From: Brevibacillus brevis
GTDB lineage: Bacteria; Bacillota; Bacilli; Brevibacillales; Brevibacillaceae
Assembly: GCF_001039275.2 (NCBI RefSeq)
Contig: NZ_CP030117.1
Coordinates: 2,914,001 to 2,978,000, forward strand
Direction: 5' to 3'
Length of the DNA: 64,000 bases
Shown: piece by piece, positions 50,829 through 59,465 of the stretch
How positions within the stretch are numbered: position 1 is the first letter of the stretch
Layout of the letters: every line of letters begins with the position of its first letter
Notes under the pieces: generated by a model
Database searches by the model: none
What the model was told of the DNA's origin: nothing
The model's input: the letters and a program-made list of their open reading frames with translations, nothing else
Translations under genes and position numbers: made by a program

Positions 50829-52493
50829 ATGCATCAGGCAGCAGAAGCATTTCTAAACGAAGTATGGACTTCCATCCAAGAAATTTACCAAAAAGAGAAC
50901 CAGCGGATCAAAGAGATCAAAGACTGGAGTCTACTGCAGGCGGGGGTCAAAGACTACCTGAGAGTGGCGTGGAGAAAAGGAAAACCTAATTGGGCCAATG
51001 GCAAAATCCACGTGGATGTTCACGAACCTTTCAGTTGGAGTGACGACTCGTACAAATACGAGGCGGGGTCTTATATTGAGGAGCTTACAGAGGAAATGCT
51101 CATGAATGAGTTTTTTCCAGCACTGTGTGATCGAATGGAATCCCTGTTCCATTCCACCGACTATGATTCTCACTTTTTTAATTACCACTTCGAGCTTGTT
51201 TTCGAATTCGAGTGGAAACAATCGGTGCAATGCCATGCTCGCCATTTCATAAACGAGCGAAAACGCGAGAGTCTAAAACAAGCACTGGATCAATTTATCG
51301 AGACAAAAATGAAAGCGGAGCTTCCTGTACGTCCGAAAGAAAGTGACGATTTTTTCTTCGCCCATTGTCTCGTCAATCCCGATCTGATGGAACAGAAGCA
51401 AGAGGTAATCGAACCGCTCATCCAGCGTCTTAGTGAAAAGCTGCGCTCCAATAAAGAACGCAGTGATTCGTGGACATACCACTCTACTTTGGCTTTAAAA
51501 GGCTGGGCGAATGAGCGTTTTTTAGTCAAATTTTTCGATCGTACCGGGCATTATGGAATGGATTGGGTTTTGAAACCTGAGCAGGAACGTCAGGAACTGA
51601 AAACGGAGGAGCTGGACTTTTTCCTGTACGTCGCTCTCGCAATAGGTAACAAGGAGCCGGACACCCGCAAGAAGTTCCTGGACCTCGCTGTTCAGCTTGG
51701 CTCCAAGCAGGCTGCGGACTACGTAAACCGGGGCAGTGGTCGCTTTGAAAACGAGTATAAAAGCAGTCTGATTCAAGCACATGCCAATGATGTTTTGCAA
51801 GCGATCGACATCCGGATTGTATCTGAGGAAGAAGCGGCCTACGGTGAAGCCATCGATTTTATCAACGGCCTTTTGCGTGAAGGCTTTCCCAAAGGGTACA
51901 AGCTCAAGCTGAAAAGCAGCGAAAAGCACTACCTGCCAGTAAAAAAGCTGGCGAAGTCAGGTCTCCACCAGTTTTTTGGCAATGCGTCCCGATATCCTGG
52001 CTTATACCCGAAAATCGCAGAATATGCCGAGCTTGCGATGGAGGAGTTCGCGTGGTACGGGGATGTAGAGCCTAGTGAAAAATCCGTCATGCCGGGCACC
52101 TATGCGGTATTGGCTCTCGGCTTGTCTAGCAACGAATATTTTCCACTCTTTTGTCGCTATATGGAGCTGGTCGACACGGAGCATCAGTCTGCCCAGGACG
52201 ATTTTGCCATGGCTTTTATGGAGGCGCATGGTATAACCGCAAAGAATATGCCGGTACTCGTCTCTCTGGTGCTTGGCAGTAGCGACTCGGCGAAGCCTTT
52301 GAAAAATATCACCCTCGATCGTACCGAACTGGTGGATGCACTCATAGAGGAGCTTGCAGCAATGGAAGATTACCATCGGGAAACTGTTATTTATCGTCTT
52401 TTTGGAGGGAATAAGAAGCTCGCACAGGCGGTAAAAAAGGAATCTGCCCCCCTCAAAGACAAGCTTGCACAAGTGCTGGCCTTGGTCGAATAG
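50829..52493 (+). CDS. Large soluble protein resembling DUF6138, partner of the Sufu gene
   Basis: 554 residues, ATG 50829 after GGAGGAGA. No signal peptide or membrane helix. Acidic and helix-rich, with a C-terminal part built of repeated short helices (LVALVLG-type stretches, FFGNASRYPGLYPKIAEYAELAM, AVLALGLSSNEYFPLF). I assign it to the DUF6138 family by general resemblance and by its pairing with Sufu, not by a catalytic motif; none is visible. As an immunity-like neighbour it may be a binding protein. A new promoter lies right after the gene. Confidence 0.7.
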   Translation: MHQAAEAFLNEVWTSIQEIYQKENQRIKEIKDWSLLQAGVKDYLRVAWRKGKPNWANGKIHVDVHEPFSWSDDSYKYEAGSYIEELTEEMLMNEFFPALCDRMESLFHSTDYDSHFFNYHFELVFEFEWKQSVQCHARHFINERKRESLKQALDQFIETKMKAELPVRPKESDDFFFAHCLVNPDLMEQKQEVIEPLIQRLSEKLRSNKERSDSWTYHSTLALKGWANERFLVKFFDRTGHYGMDWVLKPEQERQELKTEELDFFLYVALAIGNKEPDTRKKFLDLAVQLGSKQAADYVNRGSGRFENEYKSSLIQAHANDVLQAIDIRIVSEEEAAYGEAIDFINGLLREGFPKGYKLKLKSSEKHYLPVKKLAKSGLHQFFGNASRYPGLYPKIAEYAELAMEEFAWYGDVEPSEKSVMPGTYAVLALGLSSNEYFPLFCRYMELVDTEHQSAQDDFAMAFMEAHGITAKNMPVLVSLVLGSSDSAKPLKNITLDRTELVDALIEELAAMEDYHRETVIYRLFGGNKKLAQAVKKESAPLKDKLAQVLALVE

Positions 52494-52501
52494 CTGCTTC
52501 A

Positions 52502-52531
52502 TTTACATTATGTAGAAGGCCATGTTATATT
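52502..52531 (+). promoter_or_regulatory. Sigma-A promoter of the ABC-F pseudogene
   Basis: TTTACA (52502-52507), 18 bp, TATATT (52526-52531). It drives the leader at 52554. Confidence 0.65.
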
Positions 52532-52553
52532 GAAGGCAACTATGTGGAACGGA

Positions 52554-52648
52554 GGGTGAATCATTTGCGCAACTGTTTATTTATTGGAAAAGCCAATCCT
52601 ATCATAAATAAACAAGAAGCCAAATTCACCCGTAAATGTATATCCTGA
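52554..52648 (+). promoter_or_regulatory. Structured leader with a 27-codon leader peptide
   Basis: GGAGGGTGAA is a strong ribosome binding site for TTG 52565, which opens a 27-residue frame (start MRNCLFIGKANPII) closed by TGA 52646-52648. The same stretch folds back: GGGTGAA (52554-52560) pairs with TTCACCC (52625-52631), hiding the site, and TGTTTATTTAT (52574-52584) pairs with ATAAATAAACA (52604-52614). This suits ribosome-mediated attenuation. Confidence 0.6.
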
Positions 52649-52692
52649 ATCCCTGTATGGTCTATTTTTCATATAGCGATTTCTAGTACGAG

Positions 52693-52735
52693 AGCAAGAT
52701 GCTTCTGTTTATTGGACAGAAGCATCTTGCTTTGT
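52693..52735 (+). terminator. Leader terminator of the ABC-F pseudogene
   Basis: AGCAAGATGCTTCTGT (52693-52708) pairs perfectly with ACAGAAGCATCTTGCT (52716-52731), a 16-bp stem, then TTGTTGT. It lies between the leader peptide and the gene start. Confidence 0.8.
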
Positions 52736-52758
52736 TGTCAAAAAAAGGGGTGATACAG

Positions 52759-53614
52759 ATGAACAAAGAGTAAACGACGAGAAACGAATATGGCATGGGT
52801 TTTCTTGCACAGGAGCTATCTAACGAAGAAAAACAAATGACCATCGCCGACTTTTTTGCCGAAAATTATTGGAGCAAAGAACTTGTGAGAGCGATGGATG
52901 ATCTCGGTATTCATGAATTGGATTCAGCTAAAAAGATGGGTGTTCTGTCCGGTGGTGAGCGTTTCAAATACCGTTTTTTAAGTCTGTTGGCAAAGAAACC
53001 CGATTTGATTCTGCGGTACATGTGCCTGGCAGTAAACAAATCCTCGACTTTTCATTGGAAGTACTGCAAATAACGAACAAACAGCTATCGAAACAGATTC
53101 ATTTATCGATCAAGGGGCCGGAAAAAGTCGCGATTATTGGGGAAAATGGGATCGGAAAAACAACGTTGTTAAAAAAGATCATGGATGAGCTAGTCCAGCA
53201 CCCGTCCTTACAGATCGGGTACATGCTCCAAAACTATGAAGACCGGCTGGCTTCGACAAAAACACGCTTGAATACTTGGAAACAACAGGAATGAAAGATG
53301 CGATTACAAAAGCGTATACACATTTAGGCAGTATGAAATTGACAAAAGAGGAGATGCATCAACCCATTAAAAACTTGCCTGGGGGATAAAAAGCGAAATT
53401 GCTCCTAGTGAAAATGATTTTGGATCAGTGCGAAATATTGATACTGGATGAACCGACCCGAAACTTCAGTCCGTTGACGACTCCTGTTCTGTGCCGCGCC
53501 TTAACGGCTTTTGACGGTGTGATTATCAGTATTTCGCATGATCGAAGGTATTTACATGAAGTCGCAACAACTGTTTATGAACTCACCTCCGACGGTCTCA
53601 CGAAAATAAAATAA
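52759..53614 (+). pseudogene. ABC-F ATPase gene, multiply disrupted
   Basis: Start and site are kept (GGGGTGATACAG, ATG 52759), but codon 5 is TAA. In the same frame homology resumes at GFLAQELSNEEK with signature LSGGERFKYRFLSLLAKKPDLIL, so the first Walker A has been deleted. At about 53012 the frame changes and Walker B and the linker are missing. The next piece has SIKGPEKVAIIGENGIGKTTLLKK, then a frameshift near 53265. In the third frame LEYLETTGMKDA runs to LPGG-stop-KAKLL, where TAA 53387 probably replaces the usual Gln codon CAA. The last piece keeps LILDEPTRNFSPL and ISISHDRRYL and ends at 53614. At least five lesions show that it is dead. It is not closely similar to the Lsa-like gene at 9473. 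Confidence 0.9.
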
Positions 53615-53643
53615 GGGATCGTAGCGGAATCATTGCAACATGG

Positions 53644-53672
53644 TTGACATTGCTATTTGAATTCAATATACT
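53644..53672 (+). promoter_or_regulatory. Sigma-A promoter of tyrS
   Basis: TTGACA (53644-53649), 17 bp, TATACT (53667-53672), a near-consensus promoter. The start site falls near 53679, just before the T-box. Confidence 0.85.
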
Positions 53673-53689
53673 GACTTTAATTTCATATG

Positions 53690-53949
53690 AAACATACGTT
53701 GAAAGAGCCCAGTAGCAGCTTATTCCCTGTCCTAGAAAGCCGGGGGTTGATGGAACCCGGTACACAATAAGCGAGCGAATTACACTCTGGAGTATCTCGG
53801 GTAATGCCGAGCGGAATCGCGAACGATAACTCGCTACGAGTGGCATGAATGGCCTGCGCTAACGCTGGGGTCCATTGGTGCAAGATGGGTGGTAACACGG
53901 TTATTCAATCGTCCCTATGTCTACAATAGACAAGGGGCGATTTTTTGTT
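53690..53949 (+). promoter_or_regulatory. T-box riboswitch controlling tyrS
   Basis: The T-box sequence GATGGGTGGTAACACGG is at 53884-53900. The terminator pairs AATCGTCCCTATGTC (53907-53921) with GACAAGGGGCGATT (53929-53942) and ends in T's. A stem I candidate has GCTTATT (53718-53724) and AATAAGC (53766-53772). Between its arms TAC (53761-53763), the Tyr codon, is followed by A and suits the specifier. Uncharged tyrosine tRNA would stabilise the anti-terminator and turn on tyrS. Confidence 0.9.
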
Positions 53950-53975
53950 TTTACCATAGGAGATTGAAGGAGTGT

Positions 53976-55244
53976 ATGGCAGTGAATATTATCGACGAAC
54001 TCGAATGGCGCGAAGCCATCAATCAGCAAACAGATGCAGAAGGGCTGCGAGAATTAACGAATGAAAAAGCAGTCTCGCTATATTGTGGTGTTGATCCAAC
54101 AGGTGACAGCATGCATATCGGTCACTTGATTCCTTTCATGGTACTGAAACGCTTCCAGCTCGCTGGTCATCGTCCGGTCATTTTGATCGGTGGTGCAACA
54201 GGTACGATCGGCGATCCGAGCGGACGTCAATCTGAGCGCTCTTTGCAAACAATGGAACAAATTCAGGAGAACGTAGAAGCGCTCACCGCACAAATGAAGA
54301 AGCTGTTCGTAACAGAAGGCGACAACCAAATCCGTTTGGTGAACAACTATGACTGGACACACAAAATCAATGTCATTGAATTTTTGCGAGATTACGGTAA
54401 AAACTTCAGCATCAATACGATGCTTGCCAAGGATGTTGTGTCGAGCAGACTGGAAAGCGGCATCTCGTTTACGGAGTTTTCCTATCAAATTCTGCAATCG
54501 CTGGATTACCTGCATCTGTACAAACATGAAGATGTTCAACTGCAAATCGGCGGTTCCGACCAATGGGGCAACATCACAAGCGGTCTTGATCTGATCCGCA
54601 AAAAAGAAGGACCAGAAGCGAAAGCATTCGGTCTCACCATTCCTCTGATGCTGAAGGCAGATGGTACGAAATTCGGGAAGACAGCAGGAGGAGCCATCTG
54701 GCTTGATCCAAACAAAACAACACCATTCGAATTCTACCAATTCTGGGCGAATACGGATGACCGCGATGTTGTGAAATACTTGAAATACTTTACGTTCCTC
54801 TCGAAAGAGCAAATTGAAGAGCTGGCTGAAAAAGTACTGACCGAGCCACATAAACGCGAGGCTCAAAAAGCGCTGGCTGAGGAAATGACGAGATTTGTGC
54901 ACGGCGAGGAATTGCTGGAGCAGGCGAAGCGCATTACAGCTGCTTTGTTTACTGGTGATATTAAATCGCTGTCGGCAGATGAGATCGAGCAAGGCTTCAA
55001 AGAAATGCCGACGTTCGAATCAACCCTCGAAACGAAGAACATTGTCGATTGGCTCGTCGAGGTCGGCATTGAGCCATCCAAGCGTCAAGCACGTGAGGAT
55101 ATTACAAAAGGCGCTATCTCCATGAATGGCGAGCGCGTTACCGATCTGGAACTGGAAGTAACGCCAAGTCTCGCTATCGGAGGTCGCTTCATCATTATCC
55201 GCAAAGGCAAGAAAAACTACAGCTTGGTAAAATTGTCTCAATAG
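53976..55244 (+). CDS. tyrS: Tyrosyl-tRNA synthetase
   Basis: 422 residues from ATG 53976; GTG 53982 is also possible and has better spacing from AAGGAG. Class I features: GVDPTGDSMHIGHLIPFMVL holds the HIGH motif, then GGATGTIGDPSGR, the tyrosine pocket SYQILQSLDYLHL and QIGGSDQWGNI, and KFGKTAGGAIWL as the KMSKS-type loop. The C-terminal 80 residues are the S4-like RNA-binding domain (PSKRQAREDITKGAISMNGE). It charges tRNA-Tyr in the cytoplasm. Controlled by the T-box upstream. Tyrosine is also a building block of tyrocidine, which is assembled by the genes further right. Confidence 0.95.
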   Translation: MAVNIIDELEWREAINQQTDAEGLRELTNEKAVSLYCGVDPTGDSMHIGHLIPFMVLKRFQLAGHRPVILIGGATGTIGDPSGRQSERSLQTMEQIQENVEALTAQMKKLFVTEGDNQIRLVNNYDWTHKINVIEFLRDYGKNFSINTMLAKDVVSSRLESGISFTEFSYQILQSLDYLHLYKHEDVQLQIGGSDQWGNITSGLDLIRKKEGPEAKAFGLTIPLMLKADGTKFGKTAGGAIWLDPNKTTPFEFYQFWANTDDRDVVKYLKYFTFLSKEQIEELAEKVLTEPHKREAQKALAEEMTRFVHGEELLEQAKRITAALFTGDIKSLSADEIEQGFKEMPTFESTLETKNIVDWLVEVGIEPSKRQAREDITKGAISMNGERVTDLELEVTPSLAIGGRFIIIRKGKKNYSLVKLSQ

Positions 55245-55257
55245 ATAAAGGAATAAG

Positions 55258-55291
55258 AAGCTTCCCTGGAAACATGAAGGGAAGCTTTTTT
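55258..55291 (+). terminator. Intrinsic terminator of tyrS
   Basis: AAGCTTCCCT (55258-55267) pairs with AGGGAAGCTT (55278-55287), then TTTT. Confidence 0.9.
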
Positions 55292-55319
55292 GTATTTGTG
55301 AGCATTGATTTTCCTTTTA

Positions 55320-57431
55320 TTACGGGAGTGCAACACTATCCATTTTGTTCGCAGCAATAACCGCAACTGCATTCGGCTCCAGATCGAACCAAAAAATAAG
55401 ATCGCCATCCGCTTTCTTCTGCGACGGCTTCAACCCGTTCACATAGACTTCTGAAGCTTTTGTCGCCATGGAAAGACCAGAAATCTTGCGCATGCCATCA
55501 TTGTGTAGAACAACAGAGCCATTTGGTGCATATTCCATTCTGACTTGAGAGAGGGCAAGCCAATAATCCATGATTTCACGTACCGTCGTCAAATGCAATT
55601 TGCCTTGATCCCGCAGCGCGCCCATTCGCTTCAACAAGCGGTCAAAATCGGGATGGATGATCCAGTTCCCTTTGGCATCTCGAATGACAAATTTCCCGCC
55701 TTGCTTTTTGGCTGGAATTCTTGCCAAGTAGGTATGGTTAATAAAAACCCCACGATTTTGAATGAGCTGCTGGAGATTTTGCTCCCGATACAGATACAGC
55801 GTATCTTCCGGAATGGTGGCAGCCGACCATGAAAAAAACGAACCAGTCACTGTCGGATGCGACCAATAGAGAGGGGTGCGCAGGGCGTCGCCTTTCTGAG
55901 TTTGGTACAGATCAAGGCCATTATTCGGATTGGCGATATCTTCTGAGCTGTAGTGCCAAAAATACGAGGTGCCAAATTTTCCCCACTGATGAGCCAAGTA
56001 ATTCGCAGTTTGGTTGTCGAGCCCGTTAAACGCAAAGCTGGTCTTCAAATACCCATGGTCAATCCAGGTCCTGCTTTGGAAGTGATCTTTCATTACTTGC
56101 AACGCATCTTCCGTCGTTTTTTGATAGTGCCTGATTTCGTAAGGATAGAGGGTATGCAGACCAATATCATCACCGTTCCGATACAGATCATCCAGAAACT
56201 GCAAAAATTCAGGACTTTGCGCAATGGCGATATTGACAGGTGATTTCGCTTGAAAATACGGATTGGAGTAAAATACGCTTTTCGTAACTGGAATCCGGTG
56301 TTTGACAAAACCGCCTGTCGCTTGTGCTGACGATGTAATCTTCTCGGAACCGAAATAAACAGCCCGATTCGTTTGCAGCGTCTGCTCGTCAGCATGCTCT
56401 GTCCATACATGTGTCGCCAAATAGCCAGAAGGCTGACTCATAAATCGCGGCATGAGCTTCGGTTGATACCCAACTACCAACGAGAATGAATTCGTCCGTT
56501 CATCGTTTGCACGATATTCAGAAGAGTGGCGGACTTTTCCGACTTGATTCGTAGAGCCTTGCTGTACGTATCTGTGATCGTTCATGTGATCCAGATTGAC
56601 GATCAGCTGTTTTTGCGTTGTATTCAATTCAAGTGACGACACGTTGGGAGCATGGTACAAAAAAGCTGCTTGCTTCCCTTGACCGAATTTCGCACCTTGG
56701 TGATCCAGCCAGTAAGATGCTTGGAATGATTGTGTGTCCACTTTCCGGTTTTTGCGGTATACCTCTGTTACTTTTGGCTTGAATTGCAGGGCGAATGCCT
56801 CTCGAAAAACCTTTGCCACTTGCTTGTAGCTGGTTTTTACGGTGACATCGATGGCAGGGCTATTTTTTTGCAATTCATATTGTGCTGTAACCACTGAAAT
56901 CGGAGTATGACCTGTGACAATGATTGTGTTACCAGTAGCGGTCTCCTGTTGTTCCACCTTAACATCATCCCATTTGCGAACCCAGTAACTGCCCCGTTTG
57001 ATAAAAATGTTCCGGTCGATGACTTTCGTCGTAGCAGGAGAGAAATAGACATCATTTCCACGGACGGCAGTTACTTTTGCCTGATGGACAAGCGGAGCAT
57101 TCATTCTGCCGCCAAACGATTCGGAGCGAATTTCGATGGCCGCACCTGGTTGAAAGGGTGGACTTTGATCCAACGTTATTTGATGGGAGCCTTTCGGAAG
57201 GGAAGGAGTCATCGTATTATAGATGGTGCCATATTCGGCTTGGTACTGAATAGAAGAGAGGATTTCATTTTTCGCCAGATCGGTAATACGGATATTGCCT
57301 GCCTCATCCCAGCTAAACACATAATACAGATTTTGAAAGGAGGATTCCTTCGCAAGTGCAGGTATTGGAAAATAAAGGACTAAAAAAAGCAAGAATAAGA
57401 AGGAAAGTGCGAAAAACCTTTTTACCACCAT
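55320..57431 (-). CDS. Large secreted protein, possibly with a polysaccharide-deacetylase-like barrel
   Basis: 703 residues from ATG 57431, preceded by AAAAGGAG; the in-frame ATG 57503 has no such site. Signal peptide with core FFALSFLFLLFLVLYF, likely cut after ALA. The N-terminal half (about 30-400) is beta-rich with no family I can name (NITVTGHTPISVVTAQYEL-like strands, HMNDHRYVQQGSTNQVG). The C-terminal half contains DDIGLHTLYPYEIRHY and ARTWIDHGY-like stretches reminiscent of NodB-type carbohydrate esterases, but the full set of metal ligands is not clear. It may act on a wall or extracellular polysaccharide. Single-gene unit, divergent from the MarR gene. Confidence 0.75.
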   Translation of the reverse strand: MVVKRFFALSFLFLLFLVLYFPIPALAKESSFQNLYYVFSWDEAGNIRITDLAKNEILSSIQYQAEYGTIYNTMTPSLPKGSHQITLDQSPPFQPGAAIEIRSESFGGRMNAPLVHQAKVTAVRGNDVYFSPATTKVIDRNIFIKRGSYWVRKWDDVKVEQQETATGNTIIVTGHTPISVVTAQYELQKNSPAIDVTVKTSYKQVAKVFREAFALQFKPKVTEVYRKNRKVDTQSFQASYWLDHQGAKFGQGKQAAFLYHAPNVSSLELNTTQKQLIVNLDHMNDHRYVQQGSTNQVGKVRHSSEYRANDERTNSFSLVVGYQPKLMPRFMSQPSGYLATHVWTEHADEQTLQTNRAVYFGSEKITSSAQATGGFVKHRIPVTKSVFYSNPYFQAKSPVNIAIAQSPEFLQFLDDLYRNGDDIGLHTLYPYEIRHYQKTTEDALQVMKDHFQSRTWIDHGYLKTSFAFNGLDNQTANYLAHQWGKFGTSYFWHYSSEDIANPNNGLDLYQTQKGDALRTPLYWSHPTVTGSFFSWSAATIPEDTLYLYREQNLQQLIQNRGVFINHTYLARIPAKKQGGKFVIRDAKGNWIIHPDFDRLLKRMGALRDQGKLHLTTVREIMDYWLALSQVRMEYAPNGSVVLHNDGMRKISGLSMATKASEVYVNGLKPSQKKADGDLIFWFDLEPNAVAVIAANKMDSVALP

Positions 57432-57513
57432 GATTTTCTCCTTTTGAATGATGATATAGGTTAGACGAATGTGCACGGAAAAAGCCACAAGGTAACCCAC
57501 CATGATTTAGACC

Positions 57514-57558
57514 TTCTCAAACAGCAAGAAAAGAGATATAATTAATTAAATTAATTAA
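57514..57558 (+). promoter_or_regulatory. Promoter and operator of the MarR/MFS operon
   Basis: TTCTCA (57514-57519), 17 bp, TATAAT (57537-57542). Directly behind the -10 are two perfect palindromes TTAATTAA (57542-57549 and 57551-57558) one base apart. A repressor bound there would block initiation, as in other MarR auto-regulated operons. Confidence 0.65.
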
Positions 57559-57584
57559 CTAATACAAAGTACAAAGGAGCTAAC

Positions 57585-58001
57585 ATGTACCCGTTCTTTT
57601 CAAAAGTCGCATTCACACATCGTATGTACAATAACCAATTGCAAGAGGAGTTACTTCCATTCGGTATATCCGTCACACAATGGGCGTTAATTCGTTACCT
57701 GAAAAATAACGGTTCTGCTACTTTTAGCGACGTCGCCGATTATTGGCAAGTAGAGAAGCCGGCTATTACACCTATTGCGCAAAAATTAGCTGCGCGTGAA
57801 ATCATTTTGATCTCATCTGGATCAGACAAACGGCAAAAAATTATGTATTTGTCAGAGAAAGGTGAAGCGCTACATAAGACGATTATGGAAGCGACTGATC
57901 CGTTCCTGGAAGAAATATTGGAGGGCATCTCACCAGAAGAAAGAGACGCAGCAGCCACCGTACTAGAAAAAATAATCATGAACCTAAAGAGAAGAGGGTA
58001 A
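57585..58001 (+). CDS. MarR-family transcriptional regulator
   Basis: 138 residues, ATG 57585 after AAAGGAG. Helical dimer region (FSKVAFTHRMYNNQLQEELL), then winged helix: ITQWALIRYLKNNG-type first helices, TFSDVADYWQVEKPAITPIAQKL as recognition helix and SSGSDKRQKIMYLSEKG as wing with the conserved Asp-x-Arg. Auto-repression through the palindromes upstream is likely, with release by a small molecule exported by the transporter that follows 3 bp downstream. Confidence 0.9.
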   Translation: MYPFFSKVAFTHRMYNNQLQEELLPFGISVTQWALIRYLKNNGSATFSDVADYWQVEKPAITPIAQKLAAREIILISSGSDKRQKIMYLSEKGEALHKTIMEATDPFLEEILEGISPEERDAAATVLEKIIMNLKRRG

Positions 58002-58004
58002 GCA

Positions 58005-59195
58005 GTGAATAAGGATAGGCTTTGGACGAAAGAGTTCGTTATTGTTTCTTTCATCAATTTTCTTTTGACACTTATGTTTTTCTTACTCATGGTTACGATT
58101 GCTTCGTATGCCAAAACAGAATTTCACGCTTCAACCAGTTCAGCCGGATTAGTATCCAGTATCTTTATCATTGGTGCTTTGATTGGCCGCCTACTCACTG
58201 GTAGAGCCATTAGTCATATTGGTACGAAAAAAACGCTTTGGATTGGGTTAGCATTTTTTGCTGTCACCTCGTTGCTTTACTTTTTTGCTGTCCATATCAG
58301 TTTGCTACTGGTAAATCGATTGCTGCAAGGGATTGCCGTTGGTATTGCGAGTACAGCAACAGGAACCATTATTGCTCAAATCTTGCCAGCGTCACGCAAG
58401 GGTGAGGGGATTGGCTATTACAGTTTAAGTGCGATTTTAGCCACCGCGATTGGTCCTTTTCTCGGCATGATCTTATTACGGCTTGAAAATGGTTTCACCT
58501 GGATCTTTACGATGAATGTTGTGTTTTCCCTGATTTGTTTGCTGTTTTATGCCATGGCAAAAATCAATGTTCCGCTTCCTTCCTCAAGTGTGAAAGAGGA
58601 AACAAAAGGTTCTCTGCTTTCGAAATTCATCGAGCCGAAAGCCTTGCCGATTTCATTCATCGCCTTATTAATCGGCTTCAGTTATTCGGGTGTCTTGTCA
58701 TTTCTATCGTTTTATGCGGAAGAAATTAATCTCACCTCCGCTTCCAGTTATTTCTTCCTGGTGTATGCCATTGTCATTATCCTCTCTCGACCATTCTCAG
58801 GAAAGCTAATGGACGCAAGAGGGGCGAACATCGTGACATACCCCAGCCTGGTGATATTTGCTGTCGGGATGCTTTTATTCAGTCAAGCCTCCACTTCATG
58901 GATGCTGCTGCTATCTGCTGCATTGATTGGAGTAGGTTACGGAAACTTTAACTCCATTGCCCAAACCGTAGCAGTGAAGGTGACAGATCCGCATCGCTTT
59001 GGATTAGCAACCTCTACGTACTATATTTTGTACGATCTAGGATTAGGAATCGGGCCCTATCTGCTCGGATTTATCGTACCGCATACGGGATATCGTACGA
59101 TTTTCGTCGGGATGGTTGCCTTCATCCTTTTCAGTATCCCGCTTTATCACTGGCTACACGGAAAACGCGATCGGGAATTGATGCGTACTGCCTAA
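58005..59195 (+). CDS. MFS drug-type exporter
   Basis: 396 residues from GTG 58005, three bases after the MarR stop, so the two are co-translated or nearly so. Twelve hydrophobic segments. Loop 2-3 has the MFS motif GRLLTGRAISHIGTKKTL, and motif C-like glycine runs occur in helix 5 (ILATAIGPFLGMI), which points to the antiporter group. It probably pumps a toxic compound out of the membrane under MarR control; the substrate is unknown. Confidence 0.88.
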   Translation: MNKDRLWTKEFVIVSFINFLLTLMFFLLMVTIASYAKTEFHASTSSAGLVSSIFIIGALIGRLLTGRAISHIGTKKTLWIGLAFFAVTSLLYFFAVHISLLLVNRLLQGIAVGIASTATGTIIAQILPASRKGEGIGYYSLSAILATAIGPFLGMILLRLENGFTWIFTMNVVFSLICLLFYAMAKINVPLPSSSVKEETKGSLLSKFIEPKALPISFIALLIGFSYSGVLSFLSFYAEEINLTSASSYFFLVYAIVIILSRPFSGKLMDARGANIVTYPSLVIFAVGMLLFSQASTSWMLLLSAALIGVGYGNFNSIAQTVAVKVTDPHRFGLATSTYYILYDLGLGIGPYLLGFIVPHTGYRTIFVGMVAFILFSIPLYHWLHGKRDRELMRTA

Positions 59196-59236
59196 CTCAT
59201 CCAAGTAAAAAAGGAGGAGTCAGGCCCCCTATAAAA

Positions 59237-59278
59237 GATAGGCAGGCTGCCCTTAGTCGGTAGCCTGTTATCTTTTTC
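59237..59278 (+). terminator. Intrinsic terminator of the MarR/MFS operon
   Basis: GATA..CAGGCTGCC (59237-59252) pairs with GGTAGCCTG..TATC (59259-59272) with one G-U pair and a small bulge, then TTTTTC. Confidence 0.7.
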
Positions 59279-59465
59279 AGCAGTGTTTTTGATATAGGAT
59301 TATGGAAAGTTCGAGGGAAGTTTTAGTGAAAGTGGAAAAATGATAACAGACGGTTGAAAAACATAGTATACTTTTGAGTGGACATAGTAATGGAAAAGTT
59401 TATGAACAAGTTTATGAACAAACCGCTCAACTTAGAACTCACAAAGGTTAGGAGTCAGCTAGAAA

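Noticed and set aside
52795..53073. A 92-codon ABC fragment as a real small gene
   Set aside because: It lacks a Walker A, ends in unrelated residues at a deletion junction, and is only one piece of the pseudogene 52759-53614.
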